DNA of 64,000 nt from Burkholderia humptydooensis (GTDB taxonomy: Bacteria > Pseudomonadota > Gammaproteobacteria > Burkholderiales > Burkholderiaceae), in assembly GCF_001513745.1 (NCBI RefSeq), contig NZ_CP013380.1, positions 2,294,001 to 2,358,000 of the forward strand, written 5' to 3'. Below, one piece after another: positions 17,461-26,792 of this stretch. How positions within the stretch are numbered: position 1 is the stretch's first letter; each line of letters starts with the position of its first letter. A program made the translations under genes and the position numbers. Below the pieces are notes generated by a model. That model was not told the DNA's origin and made no database searches. It saw only the letters and a list, made by a program, of their open reading frames with translations.

Positions 17461-18618
17461 TCAGCTCTGGCTCGCCTTCGGCAGATACTGATTGCCGACG
17501 ACTTCGCCGAACGGCCCCGACAGCGGCCCCGCGCGCCGCGCGCCGCCACCGCCCTTGACGAGCGGGAACACGAGCTCGGCGAAGCGGTACGACTCCTCGA
17601 GGTGCGGATAACCGGACAGGATGAACGTCTCGATGCCGAGCGCCGCATACTCGCGCATCCGCGCGGCGACTTGTTCGGGATTCCCGACGAGCGCCGTCCC
17701 CGCGCCGCCGCGCACGAGCCCGACGCCCGCCCACAGGTTCGGATAGATCTCGAGCTCCTGGCGCGAGCCGCGCTTGCCGCCGTGCAGCGCGGCCATCCGG
17801 CGCTGCCCTTCGGAGTCCATCTTCGCGAACGCCTGTTGCGCGCGCGCGATCGTGTCGTCGTCGAGCCGGCTGATGAGGCGGTCGGCGTCGCGCCATGCCT
17901 CTTCTTCGGTCTCGCGCACGATCACGTGCAGGCGAATCCCGAACTTGATCTCGCGCCCGCGCTCGGCCGCGCGCGCGCGGATGTCGGCGATCTTCCTCTC
18001 GACCGCCGCGGGCGGCTCGCCCCAGGTCAGATAAGTATCGATGTGATCGGCCGCGATTGCATGCGCGGCGTGCGACGAGCCGCCGAACCACAGCGGCGGA
18101 TGCGGGCGCTGAACGGGCGGGTACAGCAGCTTGCCGCCCTTCGCGCTCAGATGCTCGCCGTCGAAATCGACGCGGCCGTTCTCGTGCGATTCGGCGAGCA
18201 GCTTGCGCCAGATGTGCAGGAAGTCGTCGGTGATCGCGTAGCGCGTGTCGTGATCGGCAAAGAGGCCGTCGCCTTCGAGCTCGGCCGAATCGCCGCCCGT
18301 CACGACGTTGATCAGCAGACGCCCGTCGGAGAGCCGGTCGAACGTCGACGCCATCCGCGCGGACAGCCCCGGCGACGACAGGCCCGGCCGGATCGCGACG
18401 AGGAATTTCAGGCGCTTCGTCGCCGGAATCAGGCTCGACGCGACGACCCACGCATCCTCGCACGAACGGCCCGTCGGCAGCAGCACGCCGTCGTAGCCGA
18501 GCGTATCGGCCGCGACGGCGACCTGCCGGAAGTAGTCGTAGTCCGCGGCGCGCGCGCCCTCGGCCGTGCCGAGATAGCGGCTGTCGCCGTGCGTGGGAAT
18601 GAACCAGAACACATTCAT
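17461..18618 (-). CDS. ssuD: FMNH2-dependent alkanesulfonate monooxygenase SsuD
   Basis: Flavin-dependent enzyme that releases sulfite from alkanesulfonates during sulfur starvation. The 385-residue product starts [18 protein letters not shown] and carries [44 protein letters not shown] and the C-terminal [21 protein letters not shown], all characteristic of SsuD in the bacterial luciferase-like family. It needs reduced FMN from an SsuE-type reductase, which is not in this window. First gene of the ssuDCB-mop unit. Confidence 0.95.
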   Translation of the reverse strand: MNVFWFIPTHGDSRYLGTAEGARAADYDYFRQVAVAADTLGYDGVLLPTGRSCEDAWVVASSLIPATKRLKFLVAIRPGLSSPGLSARMASTFDRLSDGRLLINVVTGGDSAELEGDGLFADHDTRYAITDDFLHIWRKLLAESHENGRVDFDGEHLSAKGGKLLYPPVQRPHPPLWFGGSSHAAHAIAADHIDTYLTWGEPPAAVERKIADIRARAAERGREIKFGIRLHVIVRETEEEAWRDADRLISRLDDDTIARAQQAFAKMDSEGQRRMAALHGGKRGSRQELEIYPNLWAGVGLVRGGAGTALVGNPEQVAARMREYAALGIETFILSGYPHLEESYRFAELVFPLVKGGGGARRAGPLSGPFGEVVGNQYLPKASQS

Positions 18619-18802
18619 GCGAAGCTCCTGCCTGACTGATCGTGCAAAAAAGGGCAACGGCGACACGACGCGGCACGCGCATCGCTCGCGGATGAGCCGG
18701 GAAACACGCGTCGCGGCGGATCGCGCGATGCGCGCGCGCCGTCGCGCGGTGGGCGGCCGGGCCGTCTCTCGGGGAATCAGTCTAGGGAGCGCGGTTTCGT
18801 AT

Positions 18803-18820
18803 AGGAACGATTTTTTTGAG
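18803..18820. promoter_or_regulatory. Candidate CysB/SsuR-type site upstream of ssuD
   Basis: AGGAACGATTTTTTTGAG lies about 185 bp upstream of ssuD in an AT-rich patch and resembles the site upstream of sbp (15 of 18 positions). Sulfur-starvation control of both operons by one LysR-type activator is the simplest reading. The rest of 18619-18953 holds no gene. Confidence 0.4.
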
Positions 18821-18881
18821 CTTAGGTTTTCCGCTTTCGTGCATAGCGTGCTGCTGCAGCGAATATGCGCGCACGGGCCCC

Positions 18882-18887
18882 TATAAT
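18882..18887 (+). promoter_or_regulatory. Isolated consensus -10 hexamer
   Basis: TATAAT in CCCCTATAATGTCGCACC, about 70 bp upstream of the next plus-strand gene. No good -35 element is visible at 16-18 bp, so promoter status is tentative. Confidence 0.35.
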
Positions 18888-18953
18888 GTCGCACCAGGTC
18901 CCTGACAACCCGGCGCGCGCCGCATGGCGCCGCGCCTTCACGTGGCGCTCTCG

Positions 18954-19388
18954 ATGCAGAAAGTGATCCTGCCGTTTCTGTCCGGCTTTCTCGCCGCTCT
19001 CTTCTTCCGCGAAGCGACGCTCGCGCTCTTGCACACGGCGGGCCTCATCGACGCGACGGGCTTCTCGACCGCGCCGTTCGCACCGCTCGGCATTCCTGAA
19101 TTCGTCGCGAACGCGATCATGAGCGCGTGCTGGGCGATCCTGATGGCGTGGCTGTTGCGCGTGTCGCCCGAGCGCGCGGCGCCGTGGGTGCCGTCGCTCG
19201 TGTTCGGCGGCATCGTGCTGACCGCCGCGCGCGTGTTCGCGATCGATCCGCTGCGCGGCATCTGGCCCGCCGGCAACATGCTGCCGCCCCTCGTCGTCGG
19301 CTTCGTCGCGAATGCGGTCTGGGGCTGGGGCACGCTCGTGTTCATGCGCGCGTTCATGTCGGACGATGACGGCGGCGGCGACGCGTGA
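18954..19388 (+). CDS. Hypothetical inner-membrane protein (144 aa)
   Basis: Small integral membrane protein with four likely segments: [50 protein letters not shown] and [22 protein letters not shown]. The C-terminus is acidic (SDDDGGGDA). I do not recognise the family. ATG 18954 is chosen because the membrane protein begins MQKVILPFL; in-frame starts at 18924 (ATG) and 18942 (GTG) are possible and no ribosome-binding site decides between them. Confidence 0.7.
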   Translation: MQKVILPFLSGFLAALFFREATLALLHTAGLIDATGFSTAPFAPLGIPEFVANAIMSACWAILMAWLLRVSPERAAPWVPSLVFGGIVLTAARVFAIDPLRGIWPAGNMLPPLVVGFVANAVWGWGTLVFMRAFMSDDDGGGDA

Positions 19389-19471
19389 GCACCGCCGGCC
19401 CGGCGCGCGCGATGCGGCGCTCGGCTGCGCGGCCGGCCGCCCCGCGCGGAGCGGCGATCGCTCGCCATCCG

Positions 19472-19497
19472 CGCCGACGATCGCGCGATCGTCGGCG
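19472..19497. repeat. 26-bp perfect palindrome between converging genes
   Basis: CGCCGACGATCGC followed directly by its reverse complement GCGATCGTCGGCG. It lies in the 298-bp gap between two converging genes and has no T-run on either side within a few bases. It may help stop transcription or be a protein-binding site. Nothing else is supported in 19389-19686. Confidence 0.5.
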
Positions 19498-19686
19498 TCG
19501 ATCGGCGCGCACGCCGACGGATCGACGCTCCCGCATCGCGCCAACCGATCATCGTTTTTCTGCGAATAGATCGTTCGAAGCGACCGTCCGGATCGATTCG
19601 GCTCGCGCCTGTCGAGCGCCGCTCGAACAATGCGAAGCGATCACGCGATGCCGCACACGCGATGTCGCGCGCGATCCGCAAAATCG

Positions 19687-20829
19687 TCAGTCGTGCAAAT
19701 TCCTGAGCGGATGCTCGTCCGCGCGCCACGGGCTCTCGAACATCGCCGCGACCGCCTCCGTCGTCACGTCGGCGATCGCAGGATAGCGCCACTTCGGCGC
19801 GTGATCCTTGTCGACGATCACCGCGCGCACGCCTTCGATCACGTCGCCGCGCGCGAACGTCGAGCGCGTCAGATCGAGATCGCGGCGCAGGCAGTCGGCC
19901 ATCGTCGCGCCGCGCGCGCGCTCGACGACTTCGAGCGACACCGCCATCGACAGCGGCGACAGCGAGCCGCCGCGCATTGCCGCGCGCGCCTTGTCGGCCC
20001 ACGCGGCGCGCACCGCATCGTCGTGCTCGGCGTCGAGCGACGCCGCAATCGCGGCGACGTCCGCTTGCGCGAAATGCCGGTCGATCGACGCACGCGCGGC
20101 CGCGAGCGCCGACGCATCGGGCGCGGGCGCCGGCGCGTGCCGCGCGGCTTCGGCCGCGACGCGCGCCGTCACCGCCGCGCCGTCGCCGAAGCGCTCGGCG
20201 CGCAGCGCGTCGACGAGTGCCGGCAGCGCCGCATCCGGCAGATAGGCGTCGGCGAGCCCCGCGTACAGTGCGCTCGCCGCGTCGAGCGTCGCGCCCGTGA
20301 CGGCGAGATAGCGGCCGAGCGCGCCCGGCGTGCGCGCGAGAAACCAGCTCATGCCGACGTCCGGAAAGAGCCCGATGCGCGTTTCCGGCATCGCCATCTT
20401 CGTCGAATCGGTGACGACGCGCAGCCCGCCCGTGCGCTTCGCCGCCTGCGAGATGCCCATCCCGCCGCCCATCACGACGCCGTGCATCAGCGCGATATAC
20501 GGCTTCGGGTACGTGAAGATCGCGTGATTCAGCGAATACTCTTCGATGAAGAACGTGTCGATCGATGCTTGATCGCCACGCCGGTGCGCGTCATGGAAGA
20601 AGCGCACGTCGCCGCCCGCGCAGAACGCGCGCGGATGCGGGCTGTGGATCACGACCGCGAGCACGTCGGCATCGTCGCGCCACGCGTCGAGCGCGCGATG
20701 CAGCGCACGGATCATGCCGGTCGACAGCGCGTTGAGCGCCTGCGGGCGGTTCAGCTCGAGAAAGCCGATGCGGTTCGCGACGTGCGCGCGGACGTCGGAC
20801 TTGGGCGAATCGGAATGGAATGCGTTCAT
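19687..20829 (-). CDS. 3-hydroxyisobutyryl-CoA hydrolase-type enzyme
   Basis: A 380-residue crotonase-fold protein of the HIBCH branch, which acts in valine breakdown. IGFLELNRPQALNALSTGMI opens the fold; RAFCAGGDVRFFHDAHRRGD, HGVVMGGGMGISQAAK and the MPETRIGLFPDVGMSWFLAR segment are hallmarks of HIBCH and separate it from plain enoyl-CoA hydratases. The C-terminal extension of about 130 residues also fits. Other valine-pathway genes are not nearby. A gap of 27 bp follows the SMR gene upstream, so cotranscription is likely. Confidence 0.88.
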   Translation of the reverse strand: MNAFHSDSPKSDVRAHVANRIGFLELNRPQALNALSTGMIRALHRALDAWRDDADVLAVVIHSPHPRAFCAGGDVRFFHDAHRRGDQASIDTFFIEEYSLNHAIFTYPKPYIALMHGVVMGGGMGISQAAKRTGGLRVVTDSTKMAMPETRIGLFPDVGMSWFLARTPGALGRYLAVTGATLDAASALYAGLADAYLPDAALPALVDALRAERFGDGAAVTARVAAEAARHAPAPAPDASALAAARASIDRHFAQADVAAIAASLDAEHDDAVRAAWADKARAAMRGGSLSPLSMAVSLEVVERARGATMADCLRRDLDLTRSTFARGDVIEGVRAVIVDKDHAPKWRYPAIADVTTEAVAAMFESPWRADEHPLRNLHD

Positions 20830-20856
20830 ACATTGAGAAGTGGGCGGGCGCGGCCG

Positions 20857-21195
20857 TCAATGCGCCTGCATGTTCGAAAACAGGTTGAGCACCGCGACGC
20901 CCGAGATGATGAGCGCGAGCCCGACGATCGCGGGCCAGTCCGGCACCTGCCGATAGAGCACGACCGCGACGAGCGTGATGAGCACGATGCCCGCGCCCGA
21001 CCAGATCGCGTACACGATGCCGACCGGCATGCTCCTGAGCGTCAGCGACAGGCAATAGAACGCGGTGCCGTAGCCCGCGGCGACGACGAGCGTCGGCCCG
21101 AGCCGCGTGAAGCCTTCAGCCGCGCGCAGCGCCGACGTGCCGATCACCTCGGCGACGATCGCGATCGCGAGCCATGCGTAAGCGGGCAGTTGCAT
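20857..21195 (-). CDS. Small multidrug resistance (SMR) efflux protein
   Basis: Proton-coupled efflux protein of 112 residues with four membrane helices. The essential acidic residue is Glu16 in AIAIVAEVIGTSALRAAEGF (Glu14 of EmrE). GIVYAIWSGAGIVLITLVA is the conserved second-to-third helix region. It starts 4 bp after the UPF0303 gene, so they are coupled. It works as a dimer; whether it is a homodimer or needs a partner cannot be said, and only one SMR gene is here. Confidence 0.92.
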   Translation of the reverse strand: MQLPAYAWLAIAIVAEVIGTSALRAAEGFTRLGPTLVVAAGYGTAFYCLSLTLRSMPVGIVYAIWSGAGIVLITLVAVVLYRQVPDWPAIVGLALIISGVAVLNLFSNMQAH

Positions 21196-21199
21196 CGCG

Positions 21200-21697
21200 T
21201 CAGCTCCTCGCGAGCGCGAGCGTCTCGTACGCGTGGCCGAGCTGCGCGCACAGCGCCTCGACGACGAGCTCGTGGTCGCCGCGCTGCGGCAGCCCCGACA
21301 CCGTGACCGAGCCGATCACGCCCGCGCCCGCGACCGTCAGCGGAAACGCGCCGCCGTGCGACGCATATTCGGCGACAGGCAGCCCGTGCTTGTCGGCGAG
21401 CGTCGCGCCCGCCTGCTGCATCCGCAGCCCGACCGCATACGAGCTGCGCCTGAAGTGCGCGGCGACGTTGCCCTTGCGGCGCGCCCAGTCGACGTTGTCG
21501 GGCGTCGCGCCGTCGAGCAGCGCGAAGAAGAGCGGCTGACCGAACGTGCGCACGTCGATTGCGACCGCGTGGCCGCGCGCGAGCGCGAGTTCGCGCAGTT
21601 GCGAGCCGAGCGCCCATGCGCGCGCGGCGTCGAACTGCGGGAACACGAGGGTCTTTTCCTGTACGGCGATCGACTGCAGATCGAGAGCGATATCCAT
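21200..21697 (-). CDS. UPF0303 / heme-degrading HbpS-like protein
   Basis: A 165-residue protein of the UPF0303 family (GlcG/HbpS superfamily fold). Motifs include [56 protein letters not shown] and [35 protein letters not shown], a family hallmark. Function is not established; relatives bind heme or cobalamin-like ligands. It leads a unit with the SMR pump. Confidence 0.85.
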   Translation of the reverse strand: MDIALDLQSIAVQEKTLVFPQFDAARAWALGSQLRELALARGHAVAIDVRTFGQPLFFALLDGATPDNVDWARRKGNVAAHFRRSSYAVGLRMQQAGATLADKHGLPVAEYASHGGAFPLTVAGAGVIGSVTVSGLPQRGDHELVVEALCAQLGHAYETLALARS

Positions 21698-21918
21698 GAA
21701 GCGTATAGGCGAACGAAAGCGGGAATACGGAAGGAAAAGGCGCGCGCCGTCCCGGATGGCATGCGCACTGCGCGGCCCTTGCGGCGCGGCCGGTGAAGCG
21801 ACCGGTAAAGCGGCCCGATAACGGTCCGATAAACGGTCCGATTCTAGCGCAGCACTGCCTGCGAGCTGTTCGGCGAGCCGCTCGGGCGAGTCGGCAAACG
21901 GAAATCATCAGGAAGGTG

Positions 21919-21947
21919 TTGCATTTGTCCGGGTAACTCCCTATAAT
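21919..21947 (+). promoter_or_regulatory. Promoter of the initiator tRNA
   Basis: TTGCAT (21919-21924), 17-bp spacer, TATAAT (21942-21947), 16 bp before the tRNA. Confidence 0.78.
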
Positions 21948-21963
21948 TTCATTTTTCGACGGA

Positions 21964-22040
<77 letters not shown>

Positions 22041-22112
22041 AGCCAGTTTTTTCGCAGGCAAGCCCCAATCGCGAGCATGCGAAAACGGATGAATCCGCGT
22101 CGAAACCGATCA

Positions 22113-22142
22113 GAAAGCCCGCCCTCCACGGTGGGCTTTTTG
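22113..22142 (+). terminator. Intrinsic terminator downstream of tRNA-fMet
   Basis: AAAGCCCGCC / GGTGGGCTTT with one G-T pair, a 6-nt loop and a TTTTT tail. The remainder of 22041-22416 shows no gene. Confidence 0.8.
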
Positions 22143-22416
22143 CTTTTCCAACGCCTGCGCGATTGCGTCGCCGATCTGCATCCGCGCGCCATCGCATGCG
22201 ACCGGCACAAGACGAGCTGCGATACGAGCGAAAGACGATGCGGGAGGCGGCGCGAAAATGCGATACGAAAAGCGCGAAACAAAAATCGCGATCGCACTCG
22301 GCCCCGCGAACCGGCCGCGCCGCCGCGCCCGCCCGCTTGGCGCCGCTCGACTTCGCGCGCACGAGAATGCCCTCGCCCGGTGATACACTCGCATCACCAT
22401 TTCCCATCCCCTTTCT

Positions 22417-22962
22417 ATGAAATTCTGTTCCGTTTGCGGTCACGAAGTCGTCGCGCGCATCCCGCCGGGAGACAATCGCGAGCGCTTCGTCTGCGACCAG
22501 TGCGGCACGATCCACTATCAGAACCCGCGCAACGTCGTGGGCACGATTCCCGTCTGGGGCGATCAGGTGCTGCTGTGCCGGCGCGCGATCGAGCCGCGCT
22601 ACGGCTACTGGACGCTGCCCGCGGGCTTCATGGAGATGGGCGAGACGACAGCCGAGGCCGCCGCGCGCGAAACGCTCGAGGAAGCGGGCGCGCGCGTCGA
22701 GGTGCAGAACCTCTTCACGCTGCTGAACGTGCCGCACGTCCATCAGGTGCATCTCTTCTACCTGGCGCGCCTTGTCGATCCGTCGTTCGAGGCGGGCGAG
22801 GAAAGCCTCGAGGTGCGGCTCTTCGACGAGGCGGACATTCCGTGGGACGAGATCGCGTTCCCGACCGTCAGCCAGACGCTGCGGTTCTTCTTCGCCGACC
22901 GCGAGGCGGGCGACTACGGCGTCCACACTGGCGACATCTTCCGCTCGCTGCGCAACGGCTAG
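22417..22962 (+). CDS. Nudix hydrolase with N-terminal zinc ribbon
   Basis: A 181-residue pyrophosphohydrolase. The N-terminus has two CxxC pairs (FCSVCGHE and FVCDQCGT) forming a zinc ribbon like that of NudC-type NADH pyrophosphatases. The Nudix box is [22 protein letters not shown], fitting GX5EX7REUXEEXGU, here given in two parts: [11 protein letters not shown] and [11 protein letters not shown]. Substrate is unknown; NAD-capped RNA or nucleoside diphosphate derivatives are typical for zinc-ribbon members. It ends 8 bp before aat. Confidence 0.9.
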   Translation: MKFCSVCGHEVVARIPPGDNRERFVCDQCGTIHYQNPRNVVGTIPVWGDQVLLCRRAIEPRYGYWTLPAGFMEMGETTAEAAARETLEEAGARVEVQNLFTLLNVPHVHQVHLFYLARLVDPSFEAGEESLEVRLFDEADIPWDEIAFPTVSQTLRFFFADREAGDYGVHTGDIFRSLRNG

Positions 22963-22970
22963 GCACGCGC

Positions 22971-23738
22971 ATGGTCCCCTGGCTCGGCCCAGACGATCCG
23001 TTTCCGAGCGTCGAGCGCGCGCTCGGCGCGGCGAGCGGCGCGCCCGGCCTGCTCGCCGCGAGCGCGGACCTGCTGCCGTCGCGCCTCATCGACGCGTACC
23101 GGCGCGGAATCTTCCCGTGGTATTCGGACGGCCAGCCGGTGCTCTGGTGGAGCCCCGATCCGCGAATGATCCTCGTGCCCGCCGAATTCAGGGTTTCGGC
23201 GACCTTCAGGAAGACGCTCAAGCGCGTGCTGCGCGAGCCGCGCTGGGAAATCCGCGTGGACTGCGACTTCGCCGGCGTGATGCGCGCCTGCGCGCAGGCG
23301 CCGCGGCGCGGGCAGCGCGGCACGTGGATCACCGCGGAGATCATCGACGCGTATTCGTCGCTGCACCGTGCGGGCGACGCGCACAGCATCGAAGCCTGGC
23401 TCGACGGCCGCCGCGTGGGCGGCCTCTACGGCGTGTCGTTCGGCCGGATGTTCTTCGGCGAATCGATGTACGCGGATGTCAGCGACGCGTCGAAAATCGC
23501 GCTCGCCGCGCTCGTCGCGCACCTGCGCGAGCACCGGGTGGAAATGATAGACTGCCAGCAGAACACGTCGCATCTGGCGTCGCTCGGCGGCCGCGAGATC
23601 GCGCGCAAGGCGTTCGTCGCGCACGTGCGCCGCGCCGTCGCCGAGCCGCCGATACCCTGGCGGTTCGACAAGACCGTCGTCGCCGGATTGCTCGGCCAGG
23701 CCGCTTCGGCGACGGCAGCGGAAGCGTTCGATCGTTAG
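22971..23738 (+). CDS. aat: Leucyl/phenylalanyl-tRNA-protein transferase Aat
   Basis: Transfers Leu or Phe from tRNA to proteins with N-terminal Lys or Arg, marking them for ClpS/ClpAP. The 255-residue product starts [19 protein letters not shown] and contains [28 protein letters not shown] (family signature, quoted here as [18 protein letters not shown]), [34 protein letters not shown] and [18 protein letters not shown]. It starts 8 bp after the Nudix gene and is followed 33 bp later by bpt, making an N-degron cluster. Confidence 0.96.
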   Translation: MVPWLGPDDPFPSVERALGAASGAPGLLAASADLLPSRLIDAYRRGIFPWYSDGQPVLWWSPDPRMILVPAEFRVSATFRKTLKRVLREPRWEIRVDCDFAGVMRACAQAPRRGQRGTWITAEIIDAYSSLHRAGDAHSIEAWLDGRRVGGLYGVSFGRMFFGESMYADVSDASKIALAALVAHLREHRVEMIDCQQNTSHLASLGGREIARKAFVAHVRRAVAEPPIPWRFDKTVVAGLLGQAASATAAEAFDR

Positions 23739-23771
23739 CGCGGCAAAACATCAATACATCGAGAGCTGCCC

Positions 23772-24602
23772 ATGACTCATCCCACTGAGCTGCCGCTTTC
23801 ACCGCTTTCGGCGTTGCAATTCTATGCAACGGCCCCCTACCCGTGCAGTTATCTGGACGGGCGCATTGCGCGCTCGCAAGTCGCGACGCCGAGCCATCTG
23901 ATCAATTCCGACATCTACACCGAGCTCGTGAAGGCGGGCTTTCGCCGCTCCGGCGTGTTCACGTACCGCCCGTACTGCGACGGCTGCCGCGCGTGCGTGC
24001 CGGTGCGCGTGCCCGTCGACGCATTCGCGCCGAACCGCGCGCAGCGGCGCGCATGGAAGCGCCACCGCGCGCTCGTCGCGACGGTGTCGCCGCTCCACTA
24101 CGACGAAGAGCACTACGCGCTCTACATGCGCTATCAATCGGCGCGCCACGCGGGCGGCGGCATGGACCGCGACAGCCGCGATCAATACGAACAATTCCTG
24201 CTGCAGAGCCGGATCAACTCGCGGCTCGTCGAATTCCGCGATCTCGATCCAGCCGAGGACGGCGCGAGCGCGCTGCGAATGGTCAGCATGATCGACATCC
24301 TCGGCGACGGCCTGTCGTCCGTCTACACGTTCTTCGATCCGGACGAGCCGCACGCGAGCTACGGCACCTACAACATCCTCTGGCAGATCGAGCAGGCGAA
24401 GAGCCTGCGCCTGCCATACGTCTATCTCGGCTACTGGATCCGCGAAAGCCCGAAGATGGCTTACAAGGCGAACTTCCATCCGCTCGAAGGGCTCATCGAC
24501 GGCCGCTGGAAAGTGCTCGACCCGACGCTCGCCGATCTGCCGCCCGTCGACGCCGCCTTCGCGCGCGCGCCGTTGCCGGGCGGCCATTCGGGCACGCGCT
24601 GA
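23772..24602 (+). CDS. bpt: Aspartate/glutamate leucyltransferase Bpt
   Basis: Bacterial protein transferase related to eukaryotic ATE1. It adds Leu to N-terminal Asp or Glu, making tertiary into primary destabilising residues. The 276-residue product shows [40 protein letters not shown] with the CxxC pair, [14 protein letters not shown] and [20 protein letters not shown], all family hallmarks. Together with aat directly upstream this covers basic and acidic N-termini in one unit. Confidence 0.95.
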   Translation: MTHPTELPLSPLSALQFYATAPYPCSYLDGRIARSQVATPSHLINSDIYTELVKAGFRRSGVFTYRPYCDGCRACVPVRVPVDAFAPNRAQRRAWKRHRALVATVSPLHYDEEHYALYMRYQSARHAGGGMDRDSRDQYEQFLLQSRINSRLVEFRDLDPAEDGASALRMVSMIDILGDGLSSVYTFFDPDEPHASYGTYNILWQIEQAKSLRLPYVYLGYWIRESPKMAYKANFHPLEGLIDGRWKVLDPTLADLPPVDAAFARAPLPGGHSGTR

Positions 24603-24708
24603 AAGCCGCGCGGCCGCATCCGCCGCCGCACCGCCCGACGAAGGCGCGCCGGCGCTTCTCGGCTAAAATGACCGGTTGTCAATTTTTCGGCTGCCGCCGC
24701 CCCTTTTC

Positions 24709-25746
24709 GTGTTCAGCTCCCTCTATCCGCTTGCCCGCGCGTCCCTCTTCAAGATGGATGCGGAAGATGCTCATCATCTGACCCTGCGCATGCTCGGCGC
24801 CGCGGGCCGCACCGGTCTCGCGTGCGCACTGTCGCCTCGCGTGCCCGACGCGCCGCGCACCGTGATGGGGCTCACGTTCCGCAATCCGGTCGGGCTCGCG
24901 GCCGGCCTCGACAAGGACGGCGCGGCGATCGACGGCTTCGCCGCGCTCGGCTTCGGCTTCATCGAGGTCGGCACGGTCACGCCGCGCGCGCAGCCCGGCA
25001 ACCCGCGCCCGCGGATGTTCCGGCTGCCCGAGGCCGGCGCGATCATCAACCGGATGGGCTTCAACAACAGCGGCGTCGACCAGTTCGTGAAGAACGTGCA
25101 GGCGGCGCGCTACCGCGGGGTGCTCGGCCTGAACATCGGCAAGAACGCCGACACGCCGATCGAGCGCGCGGCCGACGATTATCTGTACTGCCTCGAGCGC
25201 GTCTACCCGTTCGCGAGCTACGTGACGATCAACATCTCGTCGCCGAACACGAAGAATCTGCGCCAGCTTCAAGGCGCGGGCGAGCTGGACGCGCTGCTTG
25301 CCGCGCTGAAGCACAAGCAGCAGCGCCTCGCCGATCTGCACGGCAAGCTCGTGCCGCTCGCGCTGAAGATCGCGCCCGATCTCGACGACGAGCAGGTGAA
25401 GGAAATCGCCGCGACGCTGCTTCGCCACGACATCGAGGGCGTGATCGCAACCAACACCACGCTGTCGCGCGACGCGGTGAAGGGCCTGCCGCACGCCGAC
25501 GAAGCAGGCGGGCTGTCCGGGCGGCCCGTGTTCGACGCGTCGAACGCGGTGATCCGCAAGCTGCGCGCGGAGCTCGGCGACGCCGTGCCGATCATCGGCG
25601 TGGGCGGCATCTTCTCGGGCGACGACGCGCGTGCGAAACTCGCGGCGGGCGCGTCGCTCGTCCAGTTGTACACGGGCTTCATCTATCGCGGTCCGGCGCT
25701 CGTCGCCGAATGCGTGAAGGCGATCGCTCTCGGGCAAACGCGGTGA
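24709..25746 (+). CDS. pyrD: Dihydroorotate dehydrogenase (quinone) PyrD
   Basis: Membrane-associated class 2 enzyme of pyrimidine synthesis, 345 residues, FMN-bound and quinone-linked. The start is GTG at 24709 ([19 protein letters not shown]), which matches the family N-terminal amphipathic segment; a TTG 33 bp upstream is less likely. Key motifs: [46 protein letters not shown] with the class 2 catalytic Ser, and [19 protein letters not shown] -10-like TAAAAT lies at 24664. Confidence 0.95.
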   Translation: MFSSLYPLARASLFKMDAEDAHHLTLRMLGAAGRTGLACALSPRVPDAPRTVMGLTFRNPVGLAAGLDKDGAAIDGFAALGFGFIEVGTVTPRAQPGNPRPRMFRLPEAGAIINRMGFNNSGVDQFVKNVQAARYRGVLGLNIGKNADTPIERAADDYLYCLERVYPFASYVTINISSPNTKNLRQLQGAGELDALLAALKHKQQRLADLHGKLVPLALKIAPDLDDEQVKEIAATLLRHDIEGVIATNTTLSRDAVKGLPHADEAGGLSGRPVFDASNAVIRKLRAELGDAVPIIGVGGIFSGDDARAKLAAGASLVQLYTGFIYRGPALVAECVKAIALGQTR

Positions 25747-25760
25747 TATAGAAATAAACA

Positions 25761-25797
25761 AACAATATTTAGATATCGATTGTTATTTCGCTATCAT
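25761..25797 (+). promoter_or_regulatory. AT-rich promoter/operator upstream of the amino-acid binding protein
   Basis: AACAAT (25761-25766) and ATTGTT (25779-25784) form an inverted repeat with a 12-bp spacer, followed by a possible -10 TATCAT (25792-25797) with TTTAGA 18 bp before it. The layout suits a LysR-type activator site, but the regulator is unknown. Confidence 0.4.
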
Positions 25798-25855
25798 CGG
25801 GCGATCGATTTCAAGGCCTCGTCGAAGGCCCTCTCCCAGGCAAGGAAACAACACG

Positions 25856-26650
25856 ATGAAAATTGCATCGCTGAAGAAGCTTCTGGTCGCCGGCCTGATC
25901 GGCGCGTCGTTCGTCGCCGCCACCGCGCACGCGGCGGATCTGCTCGACGAAGTCAAGCAACGCGGCACGCTGCGGATCGGCCTCGAAGGCACGTTCCCGC
26001 CGTTCAACTCGAAGAACCCGCAAGGCGAGCTCGTCGGCTTCGACGTCGACATCGCGAAGGCGGTCGCCGCGAAGCTCGGCGTGAAGCCCGAATTCGTCAC
26101 GACCGAATGGAGCGGCATCATCGCGGGCCTGCAGGCGGGCAAGTTCGACGTGATCGTCAACCAGGTCGGCATCACCGACCAGCGCAAGCAGACGCTCGAC
26201 TTCTCGCCGGCGTACACGTTCTCGTCCGCGCAGCTCATCCAGCGCAAGGACGACACGCGCCAGTTCACATCGCTCGAGGACCTGAAGGGCAAGAAGCTCG
26301 GCGTCGCGCTCGGCACGAACTACATGGACATGGCGAAATCGGTGCCCGGCGTCGACGTGAAGACGTATCCGGGCGCGCCCGAATACCTGCGCGACCTCGC
26401 GGCGGGCCGGCTCGACGCGGCGCTCAACGATCGCCTGATGCTCGCGTACCTGACGAAGAACTCGCAGTTGCCGCTGCGCCCGGGCGCGAACGTCGGCTCG
26501 GCGAACCCGTCCGGCATTCCGTTCAAGAAGGGCAATCCGAAGTTCGCGAAGGCGATCGCCGACGCGATGACGCAGCTCGAGGCCGACGGCACGTTCACGA
26601 AGATCTCCGACAAGTGGTTCGGCATCGACGTGACGAAGCCCGTCAAGTGA
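25856..26650 (+). CDS. Polar amino acid/cystine ABC transporter binding protein
   Basis: Periplasmic solute-binding protein of family 3, 264 residues. Signal peptide about residues 1-26 (ending ATAHA before ADLLDEVKQRG). RGTLRIGLEGTFPPFNSKN, GFDVDIAKAVAAKLG, EFVTTEWSGIIAGLQAGKFDVIVNQVGIT (quoted part: GIIAGLQAGKFDVIVNQVG) and FSPAYTFSSAQLI resemble FliY/TcyJ-type cystine-binding proteins. A GGCAAGGAAACAAC site precedes ATG. The permease follows 142 bp later; the ATPase is not here. Confidence 0.85.
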   Translation: MKIASLKKLLVAGLIGASFVAATAHAADLLDEVKQRGTLRIGLEGTFPPFNSKNPQGELVGFDVDIAKAVAAKLGVKPEFVTTEWSGIIAGLQAGKFDVIVNQVGITDQRKQTLDFSPAYTFSSAQLIQRKDDTRQFTSLEDLKGKKLGVALGTNYMDMAKSVPGVDVKTYPGAPEYLRDLAAGRLDAALNDRLMLAYLTKNSQLPLRPGANVGSANPSGIPFKKGNPKFAKAIADAMTQLEADGTFTKISDKWFGIDVTKPVK

Positions 26651-26693
26651 GCGTGTAATTCGTAGCCTCACCGCCTCATCCGGCGGCGAACGA

Positions 26694-26722
26694 GGGCGGC
26701 ATTCGCAACGGTGCCGCCCTTT
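26694..26722 (+). terminator. Hairpin between binding protein and permease
   Basis: GGGCGGCA / TGCCGCCC with a 10-nt loop and a short TTT. Likely a partial terminator that lets the binding protein be made in excess over the permease. Confidence 0.55.
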
Positions 26723-26740
26723 GCATTGCGCGCCCGGTTT

Positions 26741-26768
26741 ATGATTGCGCTTTCATGATTGCGCTTTC
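26741..26768 (+). repeat. 14-bp tandem duplication
   Basis: ATGATTGCGCTTTC occurs twice head to tail, 24 bp upstream of the permease ATG. It looks like a small replication slippage event and places extra ATG codons in the leader. Confidence 0.7.
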
Positions 26769-26792
26769 GCTCACGCCTCGTCTCCGCTTCAC

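Noticed and set aside
15615..17648. A single 677-residue fusion ending in SsuB
   Set aside because: The N-terminal part is ssuC/ssuD read out of frame; ssuB starts at 16628 overlapping the ssuC stop.
24676..24708. TTG start for PyrD 11 codons upstream
   Set aside because: The GTG at 24709 gives the family N-terminus and length; no better ribosome-binding site upstream.
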